64,000 nucleotides of DNA from Promethearchaeota archaeon (GCA_019894875.1 JAGXNR010000001.1:68084-132083), one strand, 5' to 3'; positions 18,829 through 28,294 are shown, counted from the stretch's first letter. The notes: generated from the sequence alone by a model not told the origin. Program-made: numbers and translations.

Positions 18829-19413
18829 TTAAATCGTTTTTGAGCCACAATATTGACAGAACTTTAACTCTAAAGGATACATTTTACCACAATTGGAGCA
18901 TCTCTGTAAAGAGTTTTTAAGAATCTCACGACCCAACATTTGAAATGCTTCTTCTACATTTTTACCCGTTTTTGCTGAAGTTTCAATTATTTCTCCTTTA
19001 AAATCGAATTTCTCAAATATCTGCTGCGCCTCTTCCTTTTTCACCTCTCTTTTTAAATCAGTTTTCGCTTCAATTAATATTTTAGTTTTAGGTGAATTTG
19101 GAACAGAAGAAATGACATTTATCCAGTCATAAAGATCATTTAGTGAATCTTTATTCGTGACATCATACAAAATTAATGCTCCAGATGCGCCGGAAACATA
19201 CGAAGGGAATAATAATCTGAACTTTTTCTCCCCCGCAAAATCCCACAGATTAAGAAGTATTTCTGTGTCATCCACCATGACTTTTTTTGTCTCAAAATCA
19301 ACTCCAATTGTAGATAAAGTTGATATTTCAAATTTTCCGGTAGCAAACCTACGGATCAATGAAGTTTTTCCAACGTTTTTCGCCCCAGCAACAACGACTT
19401 TAAATTTAATCAT
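18829..19413 (-). CDS. Rab/Ras-like small GTPase with a C-terminal zinc ribbon
   Basis: G1 loop GAKNVGKT at 10-17, switch I Thr35, G3 WDFAGE at 57-62, G5 SAK at 146-148. The G4 motif is AKTD at 116-119 instead of NKxD, which may lower guanine specificity. The GTPase core ends near 168 and is followed by C172xxC175...C186xxC189, a zinc-ribbon pair in place of the prenylation tail of eukaryotic Rabs. 194 residues. A GAGGAAA ribosome site sits upstream of the start. Such fusions are compatible with protein- rather than membrane-anchoring. Confidence 0.9.
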   Translation of the reverse strand: MIKFKVVVAGAKNVGKTSLIRRFATGKFEISTLSTIGVDFETKKVMVDDTEILLNLWDFAGEKKFRLLFPSYVSGASGALILYDVTNKDSLNDLYDWINVISSVPNSPKTKILIEAKTDLKREVKKEEAQQIFEKFDFKGEIIETSAKTGKNVEEAFQMLGREILKNSLQRCSNCGKMYPLELKFCQYCGSKTI

Positions 19414-19533
19414 AATATATTTCCTCGGATTGTATATTTTAAATATCCTTTCTAAATCAATTCAATAAAATAATTAATAATTATTAAATTTATTATGGTT
19501 TTCATCAAATAGAGATTTTATATCCTTTTATAT

Positions 19534-21846
19534 CTATTGATCATTTTTATATCTAAAACGGCTAATTTTATATATTTCTTGAGCAATTTTTTTCCCTATA
19601 TTTTCTACTTTAGTCAGATCAGGTATATCTGCTAAGAAAATATTTTGTAAGGTTTTTAATTCTTTTAACAAATTTTTTGCCCGAAATGCATTGACTCCGG
19701 GAATTCCAGCAACTATATATTCTAAAAGTCGAGAATTTTCTATAGGTGCTTTATCAAACCTTAACTTCAATTCCGATTTACGTTCAGACTGTTCTTTTTT
19801 TGCTAACTGGTATAAAAACATAGCAGTCTCCTTAGCATCCTTTGTTTTATATATTGTAACTCCTAAATTCAGTATTATTGAGGATATTGCCCCATAAATG
19901 GCATTTTCACTAAGATTTGAATCTATAAATGGATCCTCTTCTAAAACCAGTATTGATCTTTCATAAGTTTCAATTAAAGTCTTCAATTCTTTGAATAGTC
20001 TTCCGTCCTTTATTGAAGAGGTAAAGTCTTTTGAAGTTTTTCTCTCAATGCCAACTCGATTTGAAATTACATAATCCGCAACAGATAATTGCTCTAATCT
20101 TAGACTAACTCCCATTAGGGATAAATTCCTAACGACAGGAGAAGCTGTTTCTCTATTATCACAAATTATTTTAAATTGTTCAGCTCCCTCTACTTTTTGA
20201 TTTGAGTTGACATCATTTTGAGATGTCTCAATAAAATTAAGAAGGCTTGACTGCCCATTTTGTGATTGGTTTTCAGAATTTTTAATTACTTTCAAGCTTT
20301 CTCTCATATTTTTTTCTTTAGCTTTTTCGGCCCAGTAGTATCCTTCATCTCTTGTTCCCTCTGCCATCAAGATATAAACTTTTCCTTCTTTTTTCCGACC
20401 AGTTCTACCTCGTCTTTGGATTGAGCGAACAGCACTCGGAACAACATCATAAAATATAACTAAATCGCATTCAGCAATATCTAATCCTTCTTCAGCAACA
20501 CTTGTACCCACTAGGGTATTATAGGTCCCTTCTTTAAATTCTTCAAGAAGTTTTATCTGTGTTTTTTGAGTCAACCCCTTATCTACTCCTTTATGTGCCT
20601 GACCAACAAACTTATGAGCTCTTACAATATCATTTTCTTCGAAATATTTTACTATATTATTAACAGAATCTCGAAAATGAGAAAATACTAAAACTCTTGA
20701 GTCGTTATTCTCCTGCAGTTGGGATGTCAATAATTCCTTTAATTTCTCAAGTTTAGGATGAACCACACCCTTTGAAATTAATTCTTCAGTATCCTTTATT
20801 ACTTTTTTAATCTCTCGATTGGCGAACAACTCTTTTAAGGATTTATTAGCAGTATTATCTTTAATTTTTTCTTCATTCTTATTAAAGTAATCTTTTAGTG
20901 CGTGAACGCCTTGCGTTTCAAGAAGCTCTAACATATGTGATATTCTTATAGCATTCGCCTGTAATTTTTTAGCATTAAACATATCAAATTTTTCATTATC
21001 ATTTCGCGAAGCTGAGATTCTTCGGTTAATTGTATTATTTAATTTAAGGAGATCTTTTCGAGTAATTTTGTTAATATCAAAAGAATTAATTAAATCCTTT
21101 TCTTTTAGCCATTTATAAATAGTTTTTAATTTTTCTTCTAATAATCTTTTGATTCCCATGAATTCTTTAGGGAGTTGTATTTTAATCCATTGATTATCTA
21201 CCTTCTGAATATACGGTTTAACATCAATATCTTTATCCGTCCGAATTTCAATGTGGTCAATGAATAAATTTTCTTTAATTTCACTTATCTTTTCTTGAGT
21301 AGAGCCAGGACTAGCCGTAAGTCCTAGTATTTGATGAGTACTACCACTTTCCTTATATTTTTTTGCTATAAAACAATATGCATAATCACCAACCGCTCTA
21401 TGACATTCATCAAAAATAATTAAAGAAACATCCTTAATTGAGTATAGACCTGAAATAAGATCATTTTGGAGGACCTGAGGTGTCATGAAGGCTACTTTTG
21501 TTTGCATCCATGTTGATTTTCTTTTTTCTGGGGGAGTTGTACCAGTATAAACTTGTAAGGAATCCGGTGTAAGTAAAGTAAGATTTCTAAAAGATTTATA
21601 ATGTTGGTCCACTAAAGGTTTTGTAGGTGCTAAGAAAATAACCTTTGAATCTGATATTTCCGTTAACCTGTGGACCGAAAGCATTAAAGCAATAATTGTT
21701 TTTCCTAGACCAGTAGGAATTACAACTAAACAATTACATTTCAAACAATTGATAAATATAGATTCTTGATATTCTCTACGTGAAACAAAATTTTGCTTAA
21801 TTAGGGGATGAGAAATAAATTCTTCATTCACTGAGACAGGTATCAC
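19534..21846 (-). CDS. hef: Hef helicase-nuclease (FANCM/XPF family)
   Basis: Processes stalled replication forks. The SF2 helicase half shows Walker A PTGLGKT at 44-50, DECH in IIFDECHRAVGDYA, TASPGS, and the late QRRGRTGR motif VI. After a linker near residues 530-560 the XPF nuclease domain has the ERK motif in GIERKTSKDF, and two helix-hairpin-helix units end the protein (VAGIPGVNAFRAKNLL; KVENIGKKIAQEIY). 770 residues, so both halves are intact. A PIP-like QSSLLNFI lies in the linker near residue 545. Confidence 0.95.
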   Translation of the reverse strand: MIPVSVNEEFISHPLIKQNFVSRREYQESIFINCLKCNCLVVIPTGLGKTIIALMLSVHRLTEISDSKVIFLAPTKPLVDQHYKSFRNLTLLTPDSLQVYTGTTPPEKRKSTWMQTKVAFMTPQVLQNDLISGLYSIKDVSLIIFDECHRAVGDYAYCFIAKKYKESGSTHQILGLTASPGSTQEKISEIKENLFIDHIEIRTDKDIDVKPYIQKVDNQWIKIQLPKEFMGIKRLLEEKLKTIYKWLKEKDLINSFDINKITRKDLLKLNNTINRRISASRNDNEKFDMFNAKKLQANAIRISHMLELLETQGVHALKDYFNKNEEKIKDNTANKSLKELFANREIKKVIKDTEELISKGVVHPKLEKLKELLTSQLQENNDSRVLVFSHFRDSVNNIVKYFEENDIVRAHKFVGQAHKGVDKGLTQKTQIKLLEEFKEGTYNTLVGTSVAEEGLDIAECDLVIFYDVVPSAVRSIQRRGRTGRKKEGKVYILMAEGTRDEGYYWAEKAKEKNMRESLKVIKNSENQSQNGQSSLLNFIETSQNDVNSNQKVEGAEQFKIICDNRETASPVVRNLSLMGVSLRLEQLSVADYVISNRVGIERKTSKDFTSSIKDGRLFKELKTLIETYERSILVLEEDPFIDSNLSENAIYGAISSIILNLGVTIYKTKDAKETAMFLYQLAKKEQSERKSELKLRFDKAPIENSRLLEYIVAGIPGVNAFRAKNLLKELKTLQNIFLADIPDLTKVENIGKKIAQEIYKISRFRYKNDQ

Positions 21847-22081
21847 CAGAGGAATTACTTATTAATGGTTTGAACTTAAGAATCAAAATGAAATATATAA
21901 ACTATTAGACCTTACAAGATCATTAAAAAATTCTTAGATTCTTAAATCGATTTACTATTAATTTAATAAAACAGATTTAATATAAAAGAATACAATAAAG
22001 TTTAATTCACAGTTTCCATTATACTTATATTGAATTTAGCGCGAGTGGTTTAGTGGCTATAACGACACGCTCACACCGTGT

Positions 22082-22113
22082 AAATTTACATTGATTCAAA
22101 ATGTAAATCTCGA
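22082..22113 (+). other. Putative tRNA intron in the variable region
   Basis: The insert lies between the 3' side of the anticodon stem (ends 22081) and the variable loop, not at the canonical 37/38 site. It contains a perfect 9-bp hairpin, ATTTACATT (22084-22092) with AATGTAAAT (22100-22108), 7-base loop. Exact splice points are uncertain by a base or two and a full bulge-helix-bulge was not resolved by hand. Confidence 0.7.
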
Positions 22114-22129
22114 TGGTCGGGGGTTCAAA

Positions 22130-22159
22130 CTTCCGAAAATTTCTTTCGGATTGAATATT
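22130..22159 (+). other. Putative tRNA intron in the T-loop (about position 59/60)
   Basis: Interrupts the T-loop. It contains a perfect hairpin TCCGAAA/TTTCGGA (22132-22138 with 22144-22150), and the flanks TTCAA (22124-22128) and TTGAA (22151-22155) are complementary, separated from the hairpin and T stem by 3-base bulges ACT and TAT, as expected for an archaeal splicing-endonuclease substrate. The exact cut sites are ambiguous. Confidence 0.72.
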
Positions 22160-22260
22160 TCCCTCCTCGCGCATTTACTTCATACATGAGAAAATTCGAA
22201 AAAGTTATATGATATAATACATTTTTAAAATCTAATTACCTATTTCTTGGTTTAAAGACC

Positions 22261-22563
22261 GTGTCTAGTTTTTTAGAATCTCGAGAATTACGTAAACTCT
22301 ATAAAGAAGTTAGAGCCTACGTGAAAGTTGGACCAATTTTTTTAACAAGATACGAGAAAGCAAGGATTGTAGGAGCAAGGGCTTTACAATTATCATTCGG
22401 AGCCCCCTTGTTAATTGAGAAACCTATAGACATAATAGACCCAATCAAACTAGCCATGTTGGAATTGAGAGCGGGAATCCTACCTTTAACTATTAGAAGA
22501 GATAATCCGAATGGTGAATTTCAAGATATTCCTATAAACAAATTAATTCTAAAAAAAGAATAA
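22261..22563 (+). CDS. rpoK: DNA-directed RNA polymerase subunit K (Rpb6/omega)
   Basis: GTG start. The conserved core LTRYEKARIVGARALQLSFGAP (residues 23-44), then DPIKLAMLELRAGILPLTIRR, is the Rpb6/omega clamp-stabilising segment. 100 residues, with an N-terminal extension of about 20. Lies about 90 bases after the tRNA and converges on the gene ending at 22564. Confidence 0.93.
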   Translation: MSSFLESRELRKLYKEVRAYVKVGPIFLTRYEKARIVGARALQLSFGAPLLIEKPIDIIDPIKLAMLELRAGILPLTIRRDNPNGEFQDIPINKLILKKE

Positions 22564-22998
22564 TCATTGAACACGATACTTTCCCCGTTCAGTAAGGAGA
22601 TAAACAATCTTATCCCCAACCTCTTCAGCTTGAATGTATCCTTTCAAAATCAAATCTTCAAGAATCTTTTCTAATTCTGCTTTTTTAAAGCCAGGTATTC
22701 CTAATGGTATCCTTGACTGGTTGGCTATTATTGCAATCCTCTCTAAAAACAATCTTTTCCCCATAAACGTTTCAAGGATAGTAATCTCGTCATTTGAAAG
22801 CCTTTCAAATTGATCATGTTCAATAAAACTCTCTTTTAAAGTTTGCGCAAGATCACGAGTCTCTTGACTTATTTCTTGTTTTTTTACTTCTACATGTTTT
22901 AAAGTTACTAAATCCTTCGCAACGGGTTGTTTTTGATCTTTTGATGTAGTTTTATCTTCTTCTTCATTTTCAGAAGACTTTTCATTTTTATTTTCCAT
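22564..22998 (-). CDS. Uncharacterised protein with charged tail and winged-helix-like domain
   Basis: Residues 1-45 are rich in Lys, Glu, Ser and Asn and probably disordered. Residues about 66-144 look like a winged helix: SNDEITILETFMG, a middle helix, LEKILEDLILKGYIQAEEVG, then a wing DKIVYLLTERGKYRV. I do not recognise a family. It ends one base from rpoK in convergent orientation; no functional link is implied. Confidence 0.65.
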   Translation of the reverse strand: MENKNEKSSENEEEDKTTSKDQKQPVAKDLVTLKHVEVKKQEISQETRDLAQTLKESFIEHDQFERLSNDEITILETFMGKRLFLERIAIIANQSRIPLGIPGFKKAELEKILEDLILKGYIQAEEVGDKIVYLLTERGKYRVQ

Positions 22999-23042
22999 AA
23001 TATTACCATAAGATTAAAATTATAAAAATTTATATTTACCTA

Positions 23043-23609
23043 ATGAAGAGGATTTTAGAGTTAAAAACGGGTGAAGAGATCACTCTTAGGCATTTAAACA
23101 AATCAGATGTTGATGGTGTCTGGAATAACTTCAATGAGGTTGTAGATGAAGGGATTTATTTACCCGTCTTTTTTCCTGTTAGATCTCCATTAGAAAAAGA
23201 TTCTTGGTACCATAATATAAAAAAAGAAAAAGAAATCTGTATTATCGCAGAAAATCAAAAATATAAAAATCCTTATAATATTATTGGACAATGTGAAATT
23301 TCCAATTCCAATTGGGATGCTGATTTACATGTAGGAATTTTAGGAATTATTGTAAAAAATGAATATCGAGATTTAGGAATTGGATTCAACTTAATTGATC
23401 TCGCAATTCGAGAATCGAAAACCTTGAATAATAAAGAAAAGATAATTTTAAGCTGTTTTTCAACCAATGAAAGAGCAATATACCTCTACGAAAAAGTAGG
23501 ATTTGAAAGAGTAGGAGTGAGAAAGAAACAGTTTTATATGGATTCAAAATACTATGACGAAGTTCTTTTAGAGCTTTGGATAGATGATTACTTGACTAAA
23601 AATGAATAA
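23043..23609 (+). CDS. GNAT-family N-acetyltransferase
   Basis: 188 residues with the RimI/RimJ-type pattern: N-terminal LRHLNKSDVDGVWNNFNE, central HVGILGIIVKNEYRDLGIGFNLIDLAI (motif A, acetyl-CoA pyrophosphate loop RDLGIG near residue 112), and C-terminal NERAIYLYEKVGFERVGVRKK. Acceptor unknown. It is flanked by unrelated genes on the opposite strand. Confidence 0.87.
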   Translation: MKRILELKTGEEITLRHLNKSDVDGVWNNFNEVVDEGIYLPVFFPVRSPLEKDSWYHNIKKEKEICIIAENQKYKNPYNIIGQCEISNSNWDADLHVGILGIIVKNEYRDLGIGFNLIDLAIRESKTLNNKEKIILSCFSTNERAIYLYEKVGFERVGVRKKQFYMDSKYYDEVLLELWIDDYLTKNE

Positions 23610-23674
23610 TCCAAAATTTACCATCATTCATATTAAAAAATATTCTACTCTGTTTAAAGTAAATATCATCAAAT

Positions 23675-25117
23675 TCAGGGGAATCTAAATCTTTTCCTAT
23701 AATCCTCCCAACTTTGTTGATCTAATGGATTCTCATTCAAATATAAAAAATTCAAATTAGTGAGGTTTTTAATATATTCAGTTCTAAATTTAGATATTTT
23801 ATTCCTCCCAATATGTAAAATTATTAACTTACTTAAATAATCCAAACCTTCTAATTTTTCAATATTATTATTGTCTAAATATAATTCCTGTAATTCTGAT
23901 AAGTTTTGTAAGCCTTCCAAATAAGAAATTTTATTGCCAGAAAGCTCTAATTTTCTTAAATTAAATAAATTTTCAAATCCTTCAACTTTCTCGATTAAGT
24001 TATTTGAGATATATAATAACCGCAAGTCATTAAGAGAAGATAATCCTTCAATGTGAGAGATTTTGTTATCATTTATAGATAACCCTATCAAATTTTTTAA
24101 ATTACTGAGCCCTCCTAACACTACTATTTGATTAGAGGAGATATTTATCCTTCTAAGTTTTTCTAACTTCTCTAGATTCTTAAGCTCCGAGATTTTATTA
24201 TGAATTAAATTCAACTCCTCTAAATTAGTTAAAAAATTTAGATTTTCAATTTCTGTTATTGAATTATTATTTAACGATAATTTTTTTAATCCAATCAGAG
24301 AATTTAAATTCTCAATCCTACGAATTTTATTATTAGATAAATCTAATTCTTCTAAACTAACTTTATTCTCCAATTTTTCAATTTTTTCTATTTTATTATG
24401 TGATAAATTTAGATATTTTAGTTTTTTAAAGTTTTGAAGATTATCAATATTATTGATTCTAGTTCTTTGGATATTCAAGTGTACCAAATCCTTAAGGTTC
24501 TTTATTCCAACGATATCACCAACACTCTCAATATTCAAACTTTGGCAATCTAATGAGATAATTTTACCTTTGCGTAGCGACGATAAATATCCACAAACTC
24601 TTACGTAATAATCATTTAAAATTAAGTTAATACCGATCTCAATTATCGATTCTGGGATACTAGTTTTATAATCGAGATTATGAATTTCCTCAAGAAGACT
24701 ATTCATTTTATCTTTAAATTTCGATTTAATTAAGGTCTTTAGATAATCAATTACGATTTTTCGAGATTTAATACTATCTTGAGAGTTCAAGGATCTTAAA
24801 GAAAAGATCTTTTGTTCAATGCTGCTCATCTTCTTTAAGGTATACTCTAAGAGAGGAGTTAGTTTTTTATGTGATGAGTATCCTTTGATTAATACTTTTC
24901 CAGCAATCAATCTCATCTGAAAATCTTCATCTGAAAAAAATAAATTCTCAAAAAAAGTGAAATTTGTACCATTCTCAAGTTCTCCATAATTCTCCAAAGC
25001 CTTCCTCCGCAAATTCGGATCGGTTGAATTTTCAATAAGTTCTCTTAGGAGGATTAAGCCTTCTTTTTTTCCACTCTCAACCAAATTTTTCTTAATTAAA
25101 TCCGGATCTAATTCCAT
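23675..25117 (-). CDS. HEAT-like plus SDS22-type leucine-rich repeat protein
   Basis: Residues 1 to about 185 are helical and HEAT-like (ELIENSTDPNLRRKALENYGEL is typical). From about 205 there are roughly twelve 22-residue LRRs of the SDS22 type, with the pattern LxxLxLxxNxIxxIExLxxL, closed by a cap ending in SWEDYRKRF. No signal peptide or membrane helix, so probably a cytoplasmic scaffold. It is transcribed away from the actin gene from a shared 450-base intergenic region. SDS22 regulates protein phosphatase 1 in eukaryotes; such a role here is unproven. Confidence 0.87.
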   Translation of the reverse strand: MELDPDLIKKNLVESGKKEGLILLRELIENSTDPNLRRKALENYGELENGTNFTFFENLFFSDEDFQMRLIAGKVLIKGYSSHKKLTPLLEYTLKKMSSIEQKIFSLRSLNSQDSIKSRKIVIDYLKTLIKSKFKDKMNSLLEEIHNLDYKTSIPESIIEIGINLILNDYYVRVCGYLSSLRKGKIISLDCQSLNIESVGDIVGIKNLKDLVHLNIQRTRINNIDNLQNFKKLKYLNLSHNKIEKIEKLENKVSLEELDLSNNKIRRIENLNSLIGLKKLSLNNNSITEIENLNFLTNLEELNLIHNKISELKNLEKLEKLRRINISSNQIVVLGGLSNLKNLIGLSINDNKISHIEGLSSLNDLRLLYISNNLIEKVEGFENLFNLRKLELSGNKISYLEGLQNLSELQELYLDNNNIEKLEGLDYLSKLIILHIGRNKISKFRTEYIKNLTNLNFLYLNENPLDQQSWEDYRKRFRFP

Positions 25118-25568
25118 TTCGATTCCAAATTAATAAAAACTATTTTACTATTTTTGTATTCTGAGTTATGAATGATAGACCTTTAATGTTTTTTAGTATA
25201 TGATTTTATTGTCGGGAATCACATTTTTTACAACAATTCTTCTCAATTACTATAAATTTTTACAACAATTTGTTATAACATCTAGATAATACAGAAACGA
25301 GCTTAGATTGTAGTAGACCTACTTGCTACTTAACTTCTTTACGATAATTCCAATTTTATTTATAAATCCCCCTATTTTCGTGTACTTTTTCTTTCTGGTT
25401 TAAAAAAATTTATAAATACATAATTTATTAGATTATTAAATTTTGTATTTTACAATCAAAAAAACAAATTTTTGATAAAAATATAAAAACTAAAATTACC
25501 ACAAGTAATTTAAAACATAAATATATACCAAAATAATTAAAATTAAAAATATAGGCTGATAATAAAAT
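25118..25568. promoter_or_regulatory. Divergent intergenic region between LRR and actin genes
   Basis: 451 bases, very AT-rich. Candidate BRE/TATA elements for actin are the A-run plus TTTATAAATA around 25404-25419, which would give a leader of about 120 bases, and a closer ATAAATATATAC around 25518-25528. Two copies of TTTTTACAACAATT at 25225-25238 and 25257-25270 (32-base period) and the inverted repeat AGTAGACCTACT near 25312 could bind regulators. Promoter calls are by eye. Confidence 0.4.
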
Positions 25569-26714
25569 ATGGCAGAAGAAGAAAGCTTTTTAAACGCCAA
25601 AGCCCTTGTGGTGGATAATGGTACGGGAATCTCTAAGAATGGTTTCGCTGGAGAAGATCAACCACGTTCCGTTTTCCCAACTCTAATTGGTTATCCCAAA
25701 TATGAGTCTATAATGACTGATGTCGAGCATTATACACGGGAATATTACATTGGAGAAGAGGCCATGCAGCTTAAAGGTGTATTGAAACTCATGTTCCCTG
25801 TTGAACATGGTATCATAGAAGATTGGACCGCTATGGAGAAAATCTGGCATTACACCTTTTATACTGACCTCCGAATTGATCCAAGCGAACATCCAGTACT
25901 CTTAACTGAAGCACCTTTAAATCCACGGCCAAACCGAGAAAAAATGGCTGAGATCATGTTCGAAACATTTAATACACCGGCTCTTTATGTAGCCATGCAA
26001 GCAGTTTTATCACTATACGCTTCTGGTCGTACTACCGGGTGTGTTATAGATATTGGTGATGGTGTTTCTCACGTCGTACCAATCTTCGAAGGATTTGCTT
26101 TAAGCCATGCTATCCAAAGAATTGATCTTGCAGGTCGAGATATAACAACTTACTTACAGAGGCTTCTCAGGCAAAAAGGATACTCTTTTACCACATCAGC
26201 AGAGAAAGAAATAGTTCGAGATATTAAGGAAAAGCTCTGTTATGTAGCTATTGATCCAGAAAAAGAGATGATGCTTTCAAAGAAAGTCGCTGGAATGGAA
26301 AAGAGCTATATGCTTCCTGATGGTGAAACTATTAACGTTGGTGTTGAAAGATTTTTAGCACCTGAATGTTTCTTTAATCCTTCAGTAATCGGTAAAGAGT
26401 TGGAGCCTTTAGATGATGTTATCGTTGGAGCTATTTCAGAATGCGATGTTGACCTTCGAAGAGACCTTTATAGCAATATAGTCCTTTCTGGTGGTTCTAC
26501 AATGTTCCCTGGTATAAAAGAACGCTTAACCAAGGAAATTAAAGAACAGATTCCAGAATCCGTTGACGTAAAGATTATCGCACCTCCAGAGCGTATGTAT
26601 TCCGTATGGATTGGTGGTTCTATCTTAAGTTCACTTAAAACCTTCCACAGAATGTGGGTTACAAGGCGAGAGTATAAAGAGATGGGTCCACAAGTTATTC
26701 ACAGATGCTTTTAA
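25569..26714 (+). CDS. Actin (Lokiactin)
   Basis: 381 residues, close to eukaryotic actin (375). Phosphate loop 1 DNGTG at 16-20, Gln144 in [17 protein letters not shown], phosphate loop 2 DIGDGVSH at 161-168, then AGRDITTYL, the nucleotide-binding [11 protein letters not shown] and IGGSILSSL, and a C-terminus HRCF like HRKCF in actin. The DNase-I-binding loop (about 41-60) differs entirely from the eukaryotic one. It polymerises into filaments in characterised Asgard homologues. Codon choice looks richer in G/C third positions than neighbours, as expected for high expression. Confidence 0.97.
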   Translation: MAEEESFLNAKALVVDNGTGISKNGFAGEDQPRSVFPTLIGYPKYESIMTDVEHYTREYYIGEEAMQLKGVLKLMFPVEHGIIEDWTAMEKIWHYTFYTDLRIDPSEHPVLLTEAPLNPRPNREKMAEIMFETFNTPALYVAMQAVLSLYASGRTTGCVIDIGDGVSHVVPIFEGFALSHAIQRIDLAGRDITTYLQRLLRQKGYSFTTSAEKEIVRDIKEKLCYVAIDPEKEMMLSKKVAGMEKSYMLPDGETINVGVERFLAPECFFNPSVIGKELEPLDDVIVGAISECDVDLRRDLYSNIVLSGGSTMFPGIKERLTKEIKEQIPESVDVKIIAPPERMYSVWIGGSILSSLKTFHRMWVTRREYKEMGPQVIHRCF

Positions 26715-26844
26715 GGCAATACAAATAAATTTTCTTTAATTATATTAGATTTTTTTTATTTACCTTTTTTTTATTGTTGTTTACACATCCTAAATAAGTG
26801 AGTTATAAGTACTTATTATTATCTTTTAGTGTTTATTAAAAAAA

Positions 26845-27690
26845 TCAGAAATAGATTCCTTCTTTTCTCATTTTTAGATTGAATTTTCCAGCAATTTTTG
26901 GGTAGTGTTTAATATCATTCTCTGAGATATCTAGATGAGTCAAGCGTAGGTGTTGTATCACATCTGGAAACTCCTCAAACTGATTTCGATTTAATTTCAA
27001 TGAGAAAAGATTTTTTAACTTACCAAAGCTCTCAGGAAGCTCTCTTAATTGATTACATGTTAGGAATAGTTCGTGAAGCATTGTTAAATTACCAAAACTT
27101 TCTGGAAGCTCCTTTAATTTGTTATTTTCCATTGACAATCTCTGTAAGTTTTTCAATTGGCAAAATGAGCTGGGAATTTCTTGTAAAGAATTTTCATCAA
27201 AAAAAATTGTCTCTAAGTTTTTTAAATTTCCTATACATTCTGGTAGTACTGATATACGATTATTTGTTAGTTGTAAACTTTCTAAACTAGATATCACACA
27301 AATTTGGATTGGAAAACTAGTTAATTTACTGTTTATTACCCCAAACGCCTTTAAGTTGGGTAAATAACCAATATTTTCCGGTACTAATTTAATAGAACTT
27401 CTTGAAATGGATAAATCTCTCAATTTCAAAAGTTTTCCAATTGATTCTGGTAGTTCTTTTATTTCTGACTCGCTAATAAATAAGATCTCAAGTTTTTTTA
27501 GATTTTCAATTTTATCTGGGATAAACGGAGTCCCGCAGCGATTAGTTGATAGTTTATAAATTCGATTTTTTTCATTTAGTCTAAAAGTGATTAATTTATT
27601 TTTTGAAATTGAGTCAAATTGCTTGATTACATCAATTTCTTCTTCTGGAACTCCTTTTTTTTCTAATTCAGTATATCTCGTGTTTTTCAT
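26845..27690 (-). CDS. Leucine-rich repeat protein (Ras-suppressor/PIRL type)
   Basis: About eight 23-residue repeats of the LPESFGNLxxLxxLxLxxNxLxxLP type, as in Shoc2/RSU1 and plant intracellular Ras-group LRRs, from about residue 55 to 265. No signal peptide or membrane helix. It converges on the actin gene. In eukaryotes this LRR class binds Ras-like GTPases, and the window has two; partnership is inference only. Confidence 0.88.
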   Translation of the reverse strand: MKNTRYTELEKKGVPEEEIDVIKQFDSISKNKLITFRLNEKNRIYKLSTNRCGTPFIPDKIENLKKLEILFISESEIKELPESIGKLLKLRDLSISRSSIKLVPENIGYLPNLKAFGVINSKLTSFPIQICVISSLESLQLTNNRISVLPECIGNLKNLETIFFDENSLQEIPSSFCQLKNLQRLSMENNKLKELPESFGNLTMLHELFLTCNQLRELPESFGKLKNLFSLKLNRNQFEEFPDVIQHLRLTHLDISENDIKHYPKIAGKFNLKMRKEGIYF

Positions 27691-27742
27691 ATTTTTTATG
27701 GTTTTAGTATATAATTCCCAAAGAGTTATCCTTTATTTATAT

Positions 27743-28294
27743 TTATAGAGTCGATGGATTTATCCACATTTTTTTCAATATTTTTGAATATGGATTTAAT
27801 AGAAACCAGTAAATTAACTTTCGTGCATTTATATTTTGTTTATTTTCTTGATATTCATCAAATTCCTCTATAAAATTGTCATTCCAACCAATAGGGGCTT
27901 CACCTTGAAAGATTGCTGATAACCTCTTTGCGAATTCTTCCTCCCAATATGTACCCTTTTCAATCAACTCATCTCCTTCTAGATCACGTAATGAATCGGT
28001 AATATCGTTATGAACAAAACTCGAGGTATATCTACTTTTAGGTAAGGGAACTAATGCTGCGAAGATGCTTTTATACTTATTCTCTACACCTTCTGCAGTC
28101 ATCCAATGGTGAAGGTCTAACTTCATCCAATCAAAAAAGTTTTGAATTTTTTCTCCGGTATAAGGATTTCTGAAATCTAATAGCACTGCCCATATTATTC
28201 TTTGCAATTTCTTTGCATCATTATCCCAATTCTGAATGTACTTATCCCTAAAATATTCTATAGTAGAAAATGTCTTTTCTCCCATATCTTTCAT
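27743..28294 (-). CDS. Uncharacterised 183-aa protein
   Basis: No family recognised. Mostly helical, aromatic-rich, with LHHWMTAEG near residue 57 and a C-terminal basic stretch INARKLIYWFLLNPYSKILKKMW. No membrane helix of full length, no Cys pairs. Lies between the LRR gene and the HAAS gene on the same strand (31-base gap to the HAAS gene), so it might be the last gene of the PadR-HAAS unit. Confidence 0.6.
   Translation of the reverse strand: MKDMGEKTFSTIEYFRDKYIQNWDNDAKKLQRIIWAVLLDFRNPYTGEKIQNFFDWMKLDLHHWMTAEGVENKYKSIFAALVPLPKSRYTSSFVHNDITDSLRDLEGDELIEKGTYWEEEFAKRLSAIFQGEAPIGWNDNFIEEFDEYQENKQNINARKLIYWFLLNPYSKILKKMWINPSTL

Larger units (their letters stand above)
22039..22173 (+). tRNA. 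tRNA-Val(CAC) with two apparent non-canonical introns
   Basis: Acceptor stem GCGCGAG/CTCGCGC (22039-22045 with 22166-22172) pairs perfectly, discriminator A at 22173, no encoded CCA. The anticodon arm ACACG-CTCACAC-CGTGT is uninterrupted at 22065-22081 with anticodon CAC at 22072-22074. The variable region and T-loop are both too long. Removing about 32 bases at 22082-22113 leaves a five-base variable loop TGGTC, and removing about 30 bases at 22130-22159 leaves T stem GGGGG/CCCTC around loop TTCAAAT. The mature molecule is then 73 nt, the standard length. Confidence 0.85.

Noticed and set aside
22065..22081. Canonical anticodon-loop intron (37/38) in the tRNA
   Set aside because: The anticodon stem and 7-base loop are contiguous; the extra bases lie after the stem.
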